Assembly: GCA_030532895.1 (NCBI GenBank)
Contig: JAUNKF010000030.1
Span: 1-40,101 of the forward strand
DNA length: 40,101 nucleotides
Source of the DNA: Lautropia sp.
GTDB taxonomy: Bacteria; Pseudomonadota; Gammaproteobacteria; Burkholderiales; Burkholderiaceae_E
Direction of reading: 5' to 3'
Below the pieces are notes generated by a model. That model did no database searches and was not told the DNA's origin. It saw only the letters and a list, made by a program, of their open reading frames with translations. The stretch's first letter is position 1; every line of letters begins with the position of its first letter. Positions 18,299-26,195 of this stretch are shown piece by piece. Both the position numbers and the translations under genes were made by a program.

Positions 18299-19729
18299 AT
18301 GAAAAAAACCAACCCCCTGGCACCGCACCCCTTCCACGGGCAACACACCGGGCGACCGATGCGCCCTGCGGTGCACCCCGCAGCGGGCACCGCCCGCCGC
18401 ATGCCAGTCGGGCGCCCCTCAACACTGCTGGCCGCCTTGCTGCTCAGTCTCGGGCCAGGCCCGACGGCACTGGCACAAGGTGCTCCCCCTGCCCCTGCCC
18501 AATCGAACATCGACATCAAGGACGTGCAGGCACCGGGCCTCTACCTGCTGCCACGCGTCGAATTCGAGTTTGAAACGTTGCGCAACCGTCGCCTCGAATC
18601 GAAGGACATCCGGCAGATCGATGACTACAAACCGGCTGCCATCATGGCGCTGCGCTGGCAAGGTGAAGGACGCTGGGCGCTGGTGAACGAAACCGAATTT
18701 CGTTACGACACGAAGCACGAAACCGATCGGGGAACCGAAGGCAAGGCCAAGCTCTTCATCAACCAGCTTTATGGCGAAGCGCAACTGCCCGAGTGGAACA
18801 GCGCCGTGCGCATCGGCCGCTGGGGTTTCAAGGATGACCGGGAGTGGCTGGCCGATACCGAGCTGGACGGGGTGCAACTGCTCCACCAGCGCGACGACTG
18901 GAAGGCCACGGTCTTTGCCGCCCGGCGGAACCGCTGGGAAAAGGATCTGCTGCATGACACGGACACCCGTGGCGACGGCACGAATTACATCGGCCTGATG
19001 GGCGCCTATGAGCTGGGCGACAAGCACGACCTGGTGGTGCGGGTTTTCGACCAGCGCCATAGCGACAGCGATCTGCGGCTCACGCATTATTCGGTGGCCT
19101 CCTATGCCAGCCCGCGCAAAGGGCCGTTCCAGCACTGGGCCATGCTGAGCCTGGTGGATGGCAAGGATCAGGGCACCAAGGTGCAAGGTCAGGCCATCGA
19201 CGTGGGCGGCACCTGGTTGGTGTCCGACGAGGGCTATCGGCCACGCGTCACCCTCGGCTACGCCTGGGGTAGTGGTGACGCCAATCCCGACGATGGCAAG
19301 GATCGCGCGCACCGTCAAACCGGCCTGCAGGACAACCAGGGACGCTTTGGTGGGCAGAGCAGTTTCAGGCTCTATGGTGAAACGCTGGATCCGACACTGT
19401 CGAACCTGCACGTGCTGACCGCCGGGATCGGCATGGCGCCCGGCAAACGCAGCTCGCTCGATCTGGTCTACCACCACTACCGCCAGGACAAGGTGGCCGA
19501 TGTGCGGGACACGAACCTGCGCCCACGCCATGATCGCCAAACCGAGCGCCACCTGGGCAACGGTATCGACCTGATCTGGGGCTGGCGTGCCGACCGCCGC
19601 CTGAAGCTCGAAGCGGCTGCCGGCATGTTCCAGCCGAACGAGCGTTTCCGCGATGGCCGCGGCGCCAGCGCAGCCAAGGCCAAGACGGCCTACTCGGCCT
19701 GGTTCGAGGTGAAGTACCAGCTGCAGTAA
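18299..19729 (+). CDS. Alginate-export-family outer-membrane beta-barrel protein
   Basis: This is a predicted outer-membrane barrel of 476 residues related to the AlgE/alginate export family. After an unusually long, basic N-region comes a hydrophobic signal core (STLLAALLLSLGPGPTALAQ, about residues 41-60). The mature part alternates aromatic and charged residues in strand-like segments. It contains RIGRWGFKDDREWLADTELDGV (a family-typical region, about 172-193), VFAARRNRWEKD and DLVYHHYRQDK. It ends with the aromatic strand AWFEVKYQLQ, though the terminal residue is Gln rather than Phe. An internal ATG at 18401 would give a normal-length signal peptide, but the ATG at 18299 has the better ribosome-binding site (GGAGGA). 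It is the likely exit channel or modifier for the cassette product. Confidence 0.82.
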   Translation: MKKTNPLAPHPFHGQHTGRPMRPAVHPAAGTARRMPVGRPSTLLAALLLSLGPGPTALAQGAPPAPAQSNIDIKDVQAPGLYLLPRVEFEFETLRNRRLESKDIRQIDDYKPAAIMALRWQGEGRWALVNETEFRYDTKHETDRGTEGKAKLFINQLYGEAQLPEWNSAVRIGRWGFKDDREWLADTELDGVQLLHQRDDWKATVFAARRNRWEKDLLHDTDTRGDGTNYIGLMGAYELGDKHDLVVRVFDQRHSDSDLRLTHYSVASYASPRKGPFQHWAMLSLVDGKDQGTKVQGQAIDVGGTWLVSDEGYRPRVTLGYAWGSGDANPDDGKDRAHRQTGLQDNQGRFGGQSSFRLYGETLDPTLSNLHVLTAGIGMAPGKRSSLDLVYHHYRQDKVADVRDTNLRPRHDRQTERHLGNGIDLIWGWRADRRLKLEAAAGMFQPNERFRDGRGASAAKAKTAYSAWFEVKYQLQ

Positions 19730-19747
19730 GCCTCGGCTGGGCGCACC

Positions 19748-19788
19748 AAAAAAAAGCGGGGCTGCTCATGAAGCGCCCCGCTTTTTTT
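19748..19788. terminator. Strong bidirectional intrinsic terminator
   Basis: The GC stem GCGGGGC (19756-19762) / GCCCCGC (19775-19781) is flanked by A8 on the left and T7 on the right. The hairpin therefore extends to about 14 bp and yields a U-tract on either strand. It sits between the convergent barrel gene and dedA and should terminate both. Confidence 0.93.
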
Positions 19789-19834
19789 GGGTTGGGCCAG
19801 CCGGCACACGCATGCCCCCGGCTGACCCTGCCGC

Positions 19835-20497
19835 TCATTTCGCCACGGCCGCCTTGTCCTTGGACTTGAACAGCGTGTGACGCAACACCTCGAACACGGC
19901 CGGCAGGCCGGGAATGATGATCATCGCAAGTGTGACCATCGAGAAATTCTCCTTCACCCAGCCCGTGTTGCCGATCAGATAGCCAAGGCCCGACAGACTG
20001 ATGACCCACAACAACGCGCCCACGACGTTGTAGGTGGCAAATTTGCTGTAAGTCATCTCCGCCACACCCGCCACAAAGGGCGCAAAGGTGCGAATGAAGG
20101 GCATGAAACGGGCCACGATGATCGTGATGCCGCCGTGCTTTTCATAGAAAGCATGCGTGCGATCGAAAGCGGCCCGATTGAAGAAACGGCTGTCTTCCCA
20201 GCTGAACACCTTCGGGCCGAAATAACGCCCCACCGAATAATTGACGGCATCGCCCAAAATGGCAGCGATCACCAGCAGGAACATCAGCAGGCCCAGATCC
20301 AGACCGCCCACGGCAGCGATGGCGCCGGCCACGAACAGCAACGAATCCCCCGGCAGGAAGGGCATCACGACCAGACCCGTTTCAACGAAGATGATCGCGA
20401 ACATCAGGGCATAAACCCAGGGGCCGTAGTTCTGCACCACCACTTCCAGGTGCTTGTCCAGGTGCAGGAAAATATCGACGAGGGTGGAAAAATCCAT
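19835..20497 (-). CDS. DedA-family membrane protein
   Basis: This is an inner-membrane protein of 220 residues in the DedA/SNARE-associated family, whose members are linked to undecaprenyl-phosphate or phospholipid translocation. The family motifs are visible: FVETGLVVMPFLPGDSLLF (about residues 37-55), GDAVNYSVGRYFG (about 82-94) and FMPFIRTFAPFVAGVAEM (about 131-148) with its membrane-embedded Arg. About four or five hydrophobic segments surround these. The sequence just upstream of the ATG is pyrimidine-rich (TTTTCCCCT) with no purine ribosome-binding site, which is unusual here. A role in recycling lipid carrier for the adjacent glycan cassette is possible but not shown. Confidence 0.9.
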   Translation of the reverse strand: MDFSTLVDIFLHLDKHLEVVVQNYGPWVYALMFAIIFVETGLVVMPFLPGDSLLFVAGAIAAVGGLDLGLLMFLLVIAAILGDAVNYSVGRYFGPKVFSWEDSRFFNRAAFDRTHAFYEKHGGITIIVARFMPFIRTFAPFVAGVAEMTYSKFATYNVVGALLWVISLSGLGYLIGNTGWVKENFSMVTLAMIIIPGLPAVFEVLRHTLFKSKDKAAVAK

Positions 20498-21081
20498 AGG
20501 GGAAAACAGAAACAGGAAAGGAAACAGCCACTGCGTGAGCAGCGACCCATGGGCGCCCTGCGCTCACCCCGCGACGGGAAGAACGGCAGCGCGAAAACGG
20601 GAGAGAGCCGAGCCGGCCCGAAGGCTCATCACCGATGAGCCATGCAGATGAGGGTACGCCAGCAAGACGGCAGGGCCATCTGCGGCTCGATGCGTGTCAT
20701 GTGCCCGCCAGTGCGACAGGCCGGATAGCCAGACAGCGACATCACATTCGGGCCACAGTTTACCCGAGCGCCGGGCCAAACACAGCCCTAAACCCTGTGA
20801 ATCGTTGTGCCCTGTCGCCAATAGCCGCACGAAAACCGCTGCGCTGCAACATGCCAGCAAAACCGATGACAAAGTCGACATGATCCAGGCGTCCCCACGG
20901 GCTTCATCGGGTCTCCCGCCAGCCATCATCAACGCCCCGCCCATCCCCCTGATCCCATCGACACCGCCCGCTCGGCCCTGCGAGGCCAGCGACTTCAGCC
21001 CCGTGCTTCAAGCGACATGACATGCCCCGGCCACGCGCTCCCTATAATGCAGCTTTGATCCCTGATCCCCAGTCGGCCTGT
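20498..21081. other. Non-coding stretch between dedA and mutL
   Basis: In these 584 bases I see no gene I can defend. Short open frames exist on both strands but have no recognisable protein character. There is one small hairpin with an 8-bp stem (GGCTCATC 20623-20630 / GATGAGCC 20634-20641, loop ACC) and a mutL promoter candidate near the right end. The composition remains GC-rich. Confidence 0.5.
21043..21048 (+). promoter_or_regulatory. Probable -10 element for mutL
   Basis: A consensus TATAAT occurs about 33 bases before the mutL ATG at 21082. No good -35 hexamer lies at 16-18 bases; the closest TGACA-like match (ATGACA, 21017-21022) is 20 bases away. A transcript starting just after this box excludes the ATG at 21022 and supports 21082 as the mutL start. 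Confidence 0.5.
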
Positions 21082-23262
21082 ATGCCCGCCAGCCAGTTCT
21101 CCCTGCCCGCTGCCTCCCACGACACGTCCGGCCATGCGCCGCGACGCCCGATCGCGCTGCTGCCAGATGTGCTGATCAGCCAGATCGCGGCTGGCGAGGT
21201 CATCGAGCGGCCAGCCTCCGTCATCAAGGAGCTGCTGGAGAACTCGCTCGACGCAGGTGCCACGCAAATCGAGATTCGGCTTGAAGACGGGGGACTGCGC
21301 CGACTTCAGATCACCGACAACGGCGGCGGCATTGCCAAGGATCAATTGCCCCTGGCGCTGACGCGGCATGCCACCAGCAAGATCCGCTCGCTGGACGAGC
21401 TGGAGCATGTGCTGTCGTTGGGCTTTCGGGGCGAGGCATTGGCCTCGATCGCGGCCGTGGCCCGTGTCGTGCTGAGCAGCCGGCCACTGGATGCCGAACA
21501 TGGCTGGAAGGTGGACGTGAAACCCGGCCAACCCACGCCCGAAGCCGTGCCGACCGCCATGTCGCCGGGTACCGTCATCGAGATCATCGACCTGTTTTCG
21601 GCCACGCCCGCCCGGCGGAAGTTCCTGAAAGCGCCGGCCACCGAGGGCGCCCATTGTCTGGAGATGATCCGGCGGGTGGCCATGGCCGTGCCCGCCGTGG
21701 GTTTCGTCGTGTTTCAGGATGGCAAGGAAGTTCGACGTTGGCCCGCCACCACGGCCGAGGCGCGTATCGAGGCGCTGCTCGGCGATGGCTCGTCACTCTT
21801 GCCCGTGACGGCCGACACCGGCCCGGCCCGGCTGCATGGCTTCATCGGGGAGCCGGACAGCGCCCGCGCGCGCTCGGATCGGCAATACCTGTTCGTCAAC
21901 GGCCGTTTCGTGCGCGACCGCATGCTGGCCCAGGCCATCCGCCAAGCCTATCGGGATCGGCTACACGGTGAACGCTATCCGGTCTTTGCGCTCTTTCTGG
22001 ACATCGACCCGACGCTGGTGGACACCAACGTGCATCCGGCCAAAACCGAAGTACGCTTTCGCGATCCCTCGGCCGTGCGCTCGCTGATCTTTCACGCGGT
22101 CGAAAACACCGTGCGCAGCCAACAGGCCCAGGGCGGCACCAGCCAGACGAGCCGCACGATCAGCCTGAACGATCGGCAGGCACAAACCGGGGCGTACCCT
22201 CGAAGCAGCGCCCTTCCCAAAAAATCGGACAAGCAGGAAAGCCGACAGGCTCAAGCGGCCAGCCTCGCCTTTCAGGCACCATCCGGGCCAACGACGGGGC
22301 GAACCTGGCAACAGGCCGAACTTCACACCTCTCCCCCCACTGGGCAAGCACACGCCACAGCCCCCTCAGCACCGCCCGATGCGTCAGCATCAGACGCCCC
22401 GACACGGACAGCCCCTGACACAGCCAATGTCGATGCCCCAAGCTGGACAGGCATGGCAGACACATCGGGCACCGCCGCCGGCACCACCCTCCATGATGTC
22501 AGCGCCACGGGGGTAAGGCCGGCGCCGAGCCTGAACGAGCAACGACGCCCTTGGCCAGACGCATCAGCATCAGGCACAACGGATACCACCGATACAGGCA
22601 CCGCCGCCGATACAAGCACCACCACCGAGGCTGAGTCAGCCAACAGGGCTGCCTCCACCGACGATCAGCTTGCGCGCATCCCGCCGATGGGCTTTGCCCT
22701 GGCGCAGCTGCACGGCATCTACCTGCTGTCTCAGACGGCCGACGGCATGATCATCGTCGACATTCATGCAGCCCACGAACGGATCACGCTCGAGCGACTG
22801 AAACAGGCACGACAGAAAAAACCGCTGGTCTCACAACCGTTGCTGATACCGGCCGTGTTCAAGGCCACCGAGCTGGAGGCTGCCATCGTGGCCGATGAAG
22901 GCGAGGCCATCGCCGAACTGGGCATCGAGCTGCAGACCCGCTCAAGCGACACCATTGCCGTGCTGAGTGTACCGGCCCTGCTCTACCGGGCCGACCCCGA
23001 GCGGCTGGCTCGTGAAGTGCTGGCGGCCTGGCAGGCACCTTCACGCCACGATGCGCTTGAAAAACGTCTCGACCGCCTGCTGGCGACGATGGCCTGCCAC
23101 GGCTCGGTGCGTGCCAACCGCGCGCTGACACTGCCGGAAATGAACGCCCTGCTGCGCGACATGGAAAACACGCCCGATGCCGATTTCTGCAATCATGGGC
23201 GGCCCACCTGGTTCCGGCTCACGATGGCCGAGCTGGACAAATGGTTCATGCGGGGGCAGTGA
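21082..23262 (+). CDS. mutL: DNA mismatch repair protein MutL
   Basis: MutL couples mismatch recognition by MutS to strand incision. The N-terminal GHKL ATPase (about residues 20-350) shows LISQIAAGEVIERPASVIKE, LLENSLDAGA, ITDNGGGI, TRHATSKI, GFRGEAL and ATPARRKFLK. The long linker (about 360-530) is low in complexity and rich in Ala, Thr, Asp and Pro. The C-terminal dimerisation domain begins with PPMGFALAQLHGIYLL. The C-domain contains D560-I-H-A-A-H-E-R-I-T-L-E, matching the D(x)HA(x)2E(x)4E pattern of endonuclease-type MutLs, with Ile where Gln or Met is usual. The product has 726 residues, longer than E. coli MutL (615), mainly through the linker. miaA follows as in many proteobacteria. 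Confidence 0.96.
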   Translation: MPASQFSLPAASHDTSGHAPRRPIALLPDVLISQIAAGEVIERPASVIKELLENSLDAGATQIEIRLEDGGLRRLQITDNGGGIAKDQLPLALTRHATSKIRSLDELEHVLSLGFRGEALASIAAVARVVLSSRPLDAEHGWKVDVKPGQPTPEAVPTAMSPGTVIEIIDLFSATPARRKFLKAPATEGAHCLEMIRRVAMAVPAVGFVVFQDGKEVRRWPATTAEARIEALLGDGSSLLPVTADTGPARLHGFIGEPDSARARSDRQYLFVNGRFVRDRMLAQAIRQAYRDRLHGERYPVFALFLDIDPTLVDTNVHPAKTEVRFRDPSAVRSLIFHAVENTVRSQQAQGGTSQTSRTISLNDRQAQTGAYPRSSALPKKSDKQESRQAQAASLAFQAPSGPTTGRTWQQAELHTSPPTGQAHATAPSAPPDASASDAPTRTAPDTANVDAPSWTGMADTSGTAAGTTLHDVSATGVRPAPSLNEQRRPWPDASASGTTDTTDTGTAADTSTTTEAESANRAASTDDQLARIPPMGFALAQLHGIYLLSQTADGMIIVDIHAAHERITLERLKQARQKKPLVSQPLLIPAVFKATELEAAIVADEGEAIAELGIELQTRSSDTIAVLSVPALLYRADPERLAREVLAAWQAPSRHDALEKRLDRLLATMACHGSVRANRALTLPEMNALLRDMENTPDADFCNHGRPTWFRLTMAELDKWFMRGQ

Positions 23263-23372
23263 ACCATGACCAGCCGCCTGACAAGTTGTGATCTGACCAA
23301 CCGGAAAACACGTCACCTACGGATACGGTGCGACACGGCCGTGCCGAACAGGCGACGACGAGGAGACGGCCA

Positions 23373-24314
23373 ATGCGCGCCTTGATGATTCTGGGGCCCA
23401 CGGCCTCAGGCAAGACTGCACTCGCCCTTGCGCTGGCACGGCATCTACCGATGGAAATCATCAGTGTCGATTCCGCACTGGTCTATAGAGGCATGGACAT
23501 CGGCACGGCCAAACCGTCGGCTGAAGAACTTGGTCAGGCACCTCACCATCTGATCGACATCCGAGACCCGGCCGAGAACTACAGTGCTGCCGAATTTGCC
23601 GCCGACGCCTGGCGGCTGATCGACGAGATCCAGGCACGTGGCCGCCTACCCCTGCTGGTGGGCGGCACGATGCTCTACGCCCGCAGCCTGTTGCAGCCGA
23701 TGGACGATCTGCCCGGCGCCCATCCCGAGCTTCGTGCCCGGCTGGATGCAGAGGCCGCCGCCCATGGCTGGCCCCATCTGCATCAGCGACTGCACGCACT
23801 GGATGCCCCCACGGCCGCGCGACTGGCGCCCAATGATGCGCAACGCATCCAGCGTGCGCTGGAAATCATCGAGATCACCGGTCGGCCGCTCTCCGAACTT
23901 CAGATGGCCGGGCAAAAACCCAAGCCCCATCCCGCGGTGCGCCTGATCAGCCTGGAGCCGAGCGATCGCAAGGCATTGCATGAGCGGATCGCCCAGCGAT
24001 TTGACCAGATGCTGGCCAGTGGTTTCATCGAGGAAGTGCGCGGCCTGTACGCTCGCCCCGAGCTGCACGCCGAACTGCCCGCCATGCGTGCCGTGGGCTA
24101 CCGGCAGGTGTGGGAGATGCTGGCCGGCACTCGCACGCCCGAAAGCCTGCGCGAGGCGGGCATCGCCGCCACCCGCCAACTGGCCAAGCGCCAGCTCACC
24201 TGGCTGCGTTCGATGCCGGTGGATCTGCGCCTGGATTGCCTGGCCCCGGCCGATACGTTACTGGCCGACAGCCTGGCCTTCATCCAGAATAAATGGTCTG
24301 AATCATCAAATTAA
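23373..24314 (+). CDS. miaA: tRNA dimethylallyltransferase MiaA
   Basis: MiaA transfers a dimethylallyl group to N6 of A37 in UNN-decoding tRNAs. The P-loop GPTASGKT is at residues 8-15. The family block [18 protein letters not shown] follows (about 33-50), then [13 protein letters not shown] and the tRNA-contact region [14 protein letters not shown]. The length of 313 residues is normal. The ATG at 23373 is chosen because GAGGAGA lies just upstream and the P-loop then sits at the usual distance from the N-terminus. The gene starts 110 bases after mutL on the same strand. No hfq follows it here, although miaA-hfq is a frequent pair. Confidence 0.96.
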   Translation: MRALMILGPTASGKTALALALARHLPMEIISVDSALVYRGMDIGTAKPSAEELGQAPHHLIDIRDPAENYSAAEFAADAWRLIDEIQARGRLPLLVGGTMLYARSLLQPMDDLPGAHPELRARLDAEAAAHGWPHLHQRLHALDAPTAARLAPNDAQRIQRALEIIEITGRPLSELQMAGQKPKPHPAVRLISLEPSDRKALHERIAQRFDQMLASGFIEEVRGLYARPELHAELPAMRAVGYRQVWEMLAGTRTPESLREAGIAATRQLAKRQLTWLRSMPVDLRLDCLAPADTLLADSLAFIQNKWSESSN

Positions 24315-24368
24315 CACCTATAAGTAACGTAGTAGCAGGCACGACACGCTGCATGTGCCGCACGGGCG

Positions 24369-24512
24369 TCACACACCCAGCACCTGTTCTGCCTGTCGCA
24401 TCTGTGCATGCTCGAAGGCCGGAGCAAAATCCGTCAGCGCCTCCCGTCGCAACCCGATCTCGGGGCTGAGCGCTACCGTGCGCCACGAACGAACGGCATC
24501 AAAAACCCGGCC
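24369..24512 (-). pseudogene. Possible C-terminal relic of a HipA-like kinase toxin
   Basis: The 408-base gap between miaA and mnmH contains one stretch of protein-like character. The minus-strand translation RVFDAVRSWRTVALSPEIGL, running on to LTDFAPAFEHAQMRQAEQV, resembles the extreme C-terminus of HipA-family serine/threonine kinases, where a tryptophan helix and an APAFEH-type motif occur. It ends with a proper TGA. Upstream in the same frame the sequence (Cys/Gln/Lys-rich) is not HipA-like, and there is no start region, kinase core or antitoxin. I read it as a remnant of about 47 codons. The match is from memory of family wording and is short, so this is tentative. Confidence 0.35.
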
Positions 24513-24721
24513 TTGAAATAATCCAGCTCGGTCAACGGTGGCAAAGACAGGTTCTGCTTTCGCCTTTTGGCATGATCCCTGGCAATGACACGCCGCCCCC
24601 AAGCCCACTTGCAGGATCTGGCGCGTGGCTGTGCTGTCCGCTTTCACCATCCCTGCGGCTCCCGATGTTTGGGCAGGCGTACCCGTTTGGGCAATTGCTC
24701 ATCAACGAGGGCTTCAGGGCT

Positions 24722-25783
24722 TCAGGGCAACAAAGCCTGCCTAACCCGCGCCGCCAGCGTCTCGATGCCTTCATCCGACAAGTTGTCGGCCTCAAAGCGG
24801 TGACGCTTTTGCCAATGGACGAAGTTGCGGCCCAAAGATCGCTGATACTGCGGGTCGTAATGCCGGCTCATCAGCTCGGCAAACAGCTCGGGGAGGTTGC
24901 CTTCCTCTGCCCAGGCTTTCCAGCGGTTCACGGTTTCGTGGCCCTGTAGCGTCACGAACCGCCCCAGGGTATCCACCAGCCCCATCTCCTCATCGCCCAG
25001 ATAAGCGTAGTCGCGCAGCAAAAAATCCAGTCGCACGGCAGAATCGGCCACAATTTCCACCAACTCGGTCGAGGCGCGCAGGTGCGACACCAGCTCCAGC
25101 GGCAGGCTGATCAGCCCGATACGGGCGCTTTCACTCTCGACGAACACCGGCCGGCCAGGATCGATGCCTTGCAGCACGGTATAAAGATTCGTCTCGAACT
25201 GCTTTTGCGAAGGCTGCGGACACCCCGGCCATGCACCGAGCATCGAGCCTTTGTGGCGGGCCATGCCTTCCAGATCGAGCACCTGTTCCCCTTGCCGGGC
25301 CAAAGCTTGCAGAATTCGCGTCTTGGCCGTACCAGTCTGGCCGCAGAGCACGACGAGTCTCAACCCACCGATCAGGCCGGGCAAGCGCTCGACCACATGG
25401 CGACGAAACGCCTTGTAGCCGCCGCGCAATTGCTGTGCATCCCACCCCGTCATCCGCAGCCACGTCACCATCGAACCGCTGCGCATGCCACCGCGCCAGC
25501 AGTAGACGAGCGGTCGCCAGCTTTCGGGCTTGTCGGCAAAGGACTGTTCCCAATGGCGCGCCAGATTGGCCGCCACCATCGCGGCCCCCGCTCGCCGCGC
25601 CTCGAAGGCGCTTTGCTGCTTGTAGATCGTGCCGACGATCCGGCGCTCTTCATCATCGAGCACCGGGTGGTTGAGCGCGCCAGGCAGATGGTCCAGCGCG
25701 TATTCGCTCGGTGAACGGGCGTCGATCAGGGTGTCGAAATCACCCAGGGATTCGACCCCGACAGGGCCACGGTGGTTGCTCAT
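24722..25783 (-). CDS. mnmH: tRNA 2-selenouridine synthase MnmH (SelU)
   Basis: MnmH replaces sulfur by selenium at the wobble 2-thiouridine of some tRNAs, via a geranylated intermediate and selenophosphate. The N-terminal rhodanese domain (about 1-125) has DARSPSEYALDHLPGALNHP and the active Cys95 in LVYCWRGGMRS. The C-terminal P-loop domain starts near VVLCGQTGTAKTR (about 143-155). This Walker A has Ala where the canonical GxxxxGK[ST] has its second Gly. Family motifs HKGSMLGA, QKQFE and VESESARIG follow. It has 353 residues, a normal length. It lies downstream of selC on the same strand and completes a selenium-use locus; selD, which supplies selenophosphate, is not in the window. Confidence 0.94.
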   Translation of the reverse strand: MSNHRGPVGVESLGDFDTLIDARSPSEYALDHLPGALNHPVLDDEERRIVGTIYKQQSAFEARRAGAAMVAANLARHWEQSFADKPESWRPLVYCWRGGMRSGSMVTWLRMTGWDAQQLRGGYKAFRRHVVERLPGLIGGLRLVVLCGQTGTAKTRILQALARQGEQVLDLEGMARHKGSMLGAWPGCPQPSQKQFETNLYTVLQGIDPGRPVFVESESARIGLISLPLELVSHLRASTELVEIVADSAVRLDFLLRDYAYLGDEEMGLVDTLGRFVTLQGHETVNRWKAWAEEGNLPELFAELMSRHYDPQYQRSLGRNFVHWQKRHRFEADNLSDEGIETLAARVRQALLP

Positions 25784-25959
25784 GGAGGCTTCTCTGACGG
25801 ATGCAGGAAAGCCACAAGTATAGACAGTCGCGCATGCGTCAAAGCGTCAGCGCATCCACACCTCATGCCCCCGTTGATCCACGCACTTCCCCCGGTTAGC
25901 GCCCCCAAAACGGCCAGAAGATGGAACAACCGCCTGATCATGAACCGGCGTGCCGAAAA

Positions 25960-26055
25960 TGGCGGAGGGAAATGGGAGTCGAACCCACCCGGCGACGCTT
26001 GGCGCCACCCACCGGGTTTGAAGCCCGGCCGACCCACCGGGATCGTGTTCCCTCC
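25960..26055 (-). tRNA. selC: Selenocysteine tRNA, anticodon UCA
   Basis: On the minus strand this 96-base gene folds like bacterial tRNA-Sec. It has an 8-bp acceptor stem (GGAGGGAA / TTCCCTCC), discriminator G and an encoded CCA. An extended D arm is present, and the anticodon loop CTTCAAA has UCA at 26021-26019. A long variable arm and a GGTTCGACTCC T-arm follow. The overall pattern parallels E. coli selC closely (95 bases). It lies between selB and mnmH in the same orientation. No integrase or attachment duplication is seen at its 3' end, although selC is a known island site in enterobacteria. Confidence 0.96.
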
Positions 26056-26195
26056 GGTGATGAGCGAGCGATTGTGACACGGCCAGCCGGATTTGCCACC
26101 CCTGGCAGAAAAACGAGCAACAGCCGCTGCCAACCAAGCCATCCTGGAAGCTGCCATAACGTCACTACGTGAGAAATACGAGCTGTAGACCCCAC

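Noticed and set aside
20564-20944. Minus-strand open frame between dedA and mutL
   Set aside because: Its composition looks like a random GC-rich frame with no motif, and no ribosome-binding site was seen.
25940-26060. Integration (attachment) site at the tRNA-Sec gene
   Set aside because: selC is an island site in enterobacteria, but no integrase, duplicated 3' end or foreign block is seen here; the neighbours are selB and mnmH.
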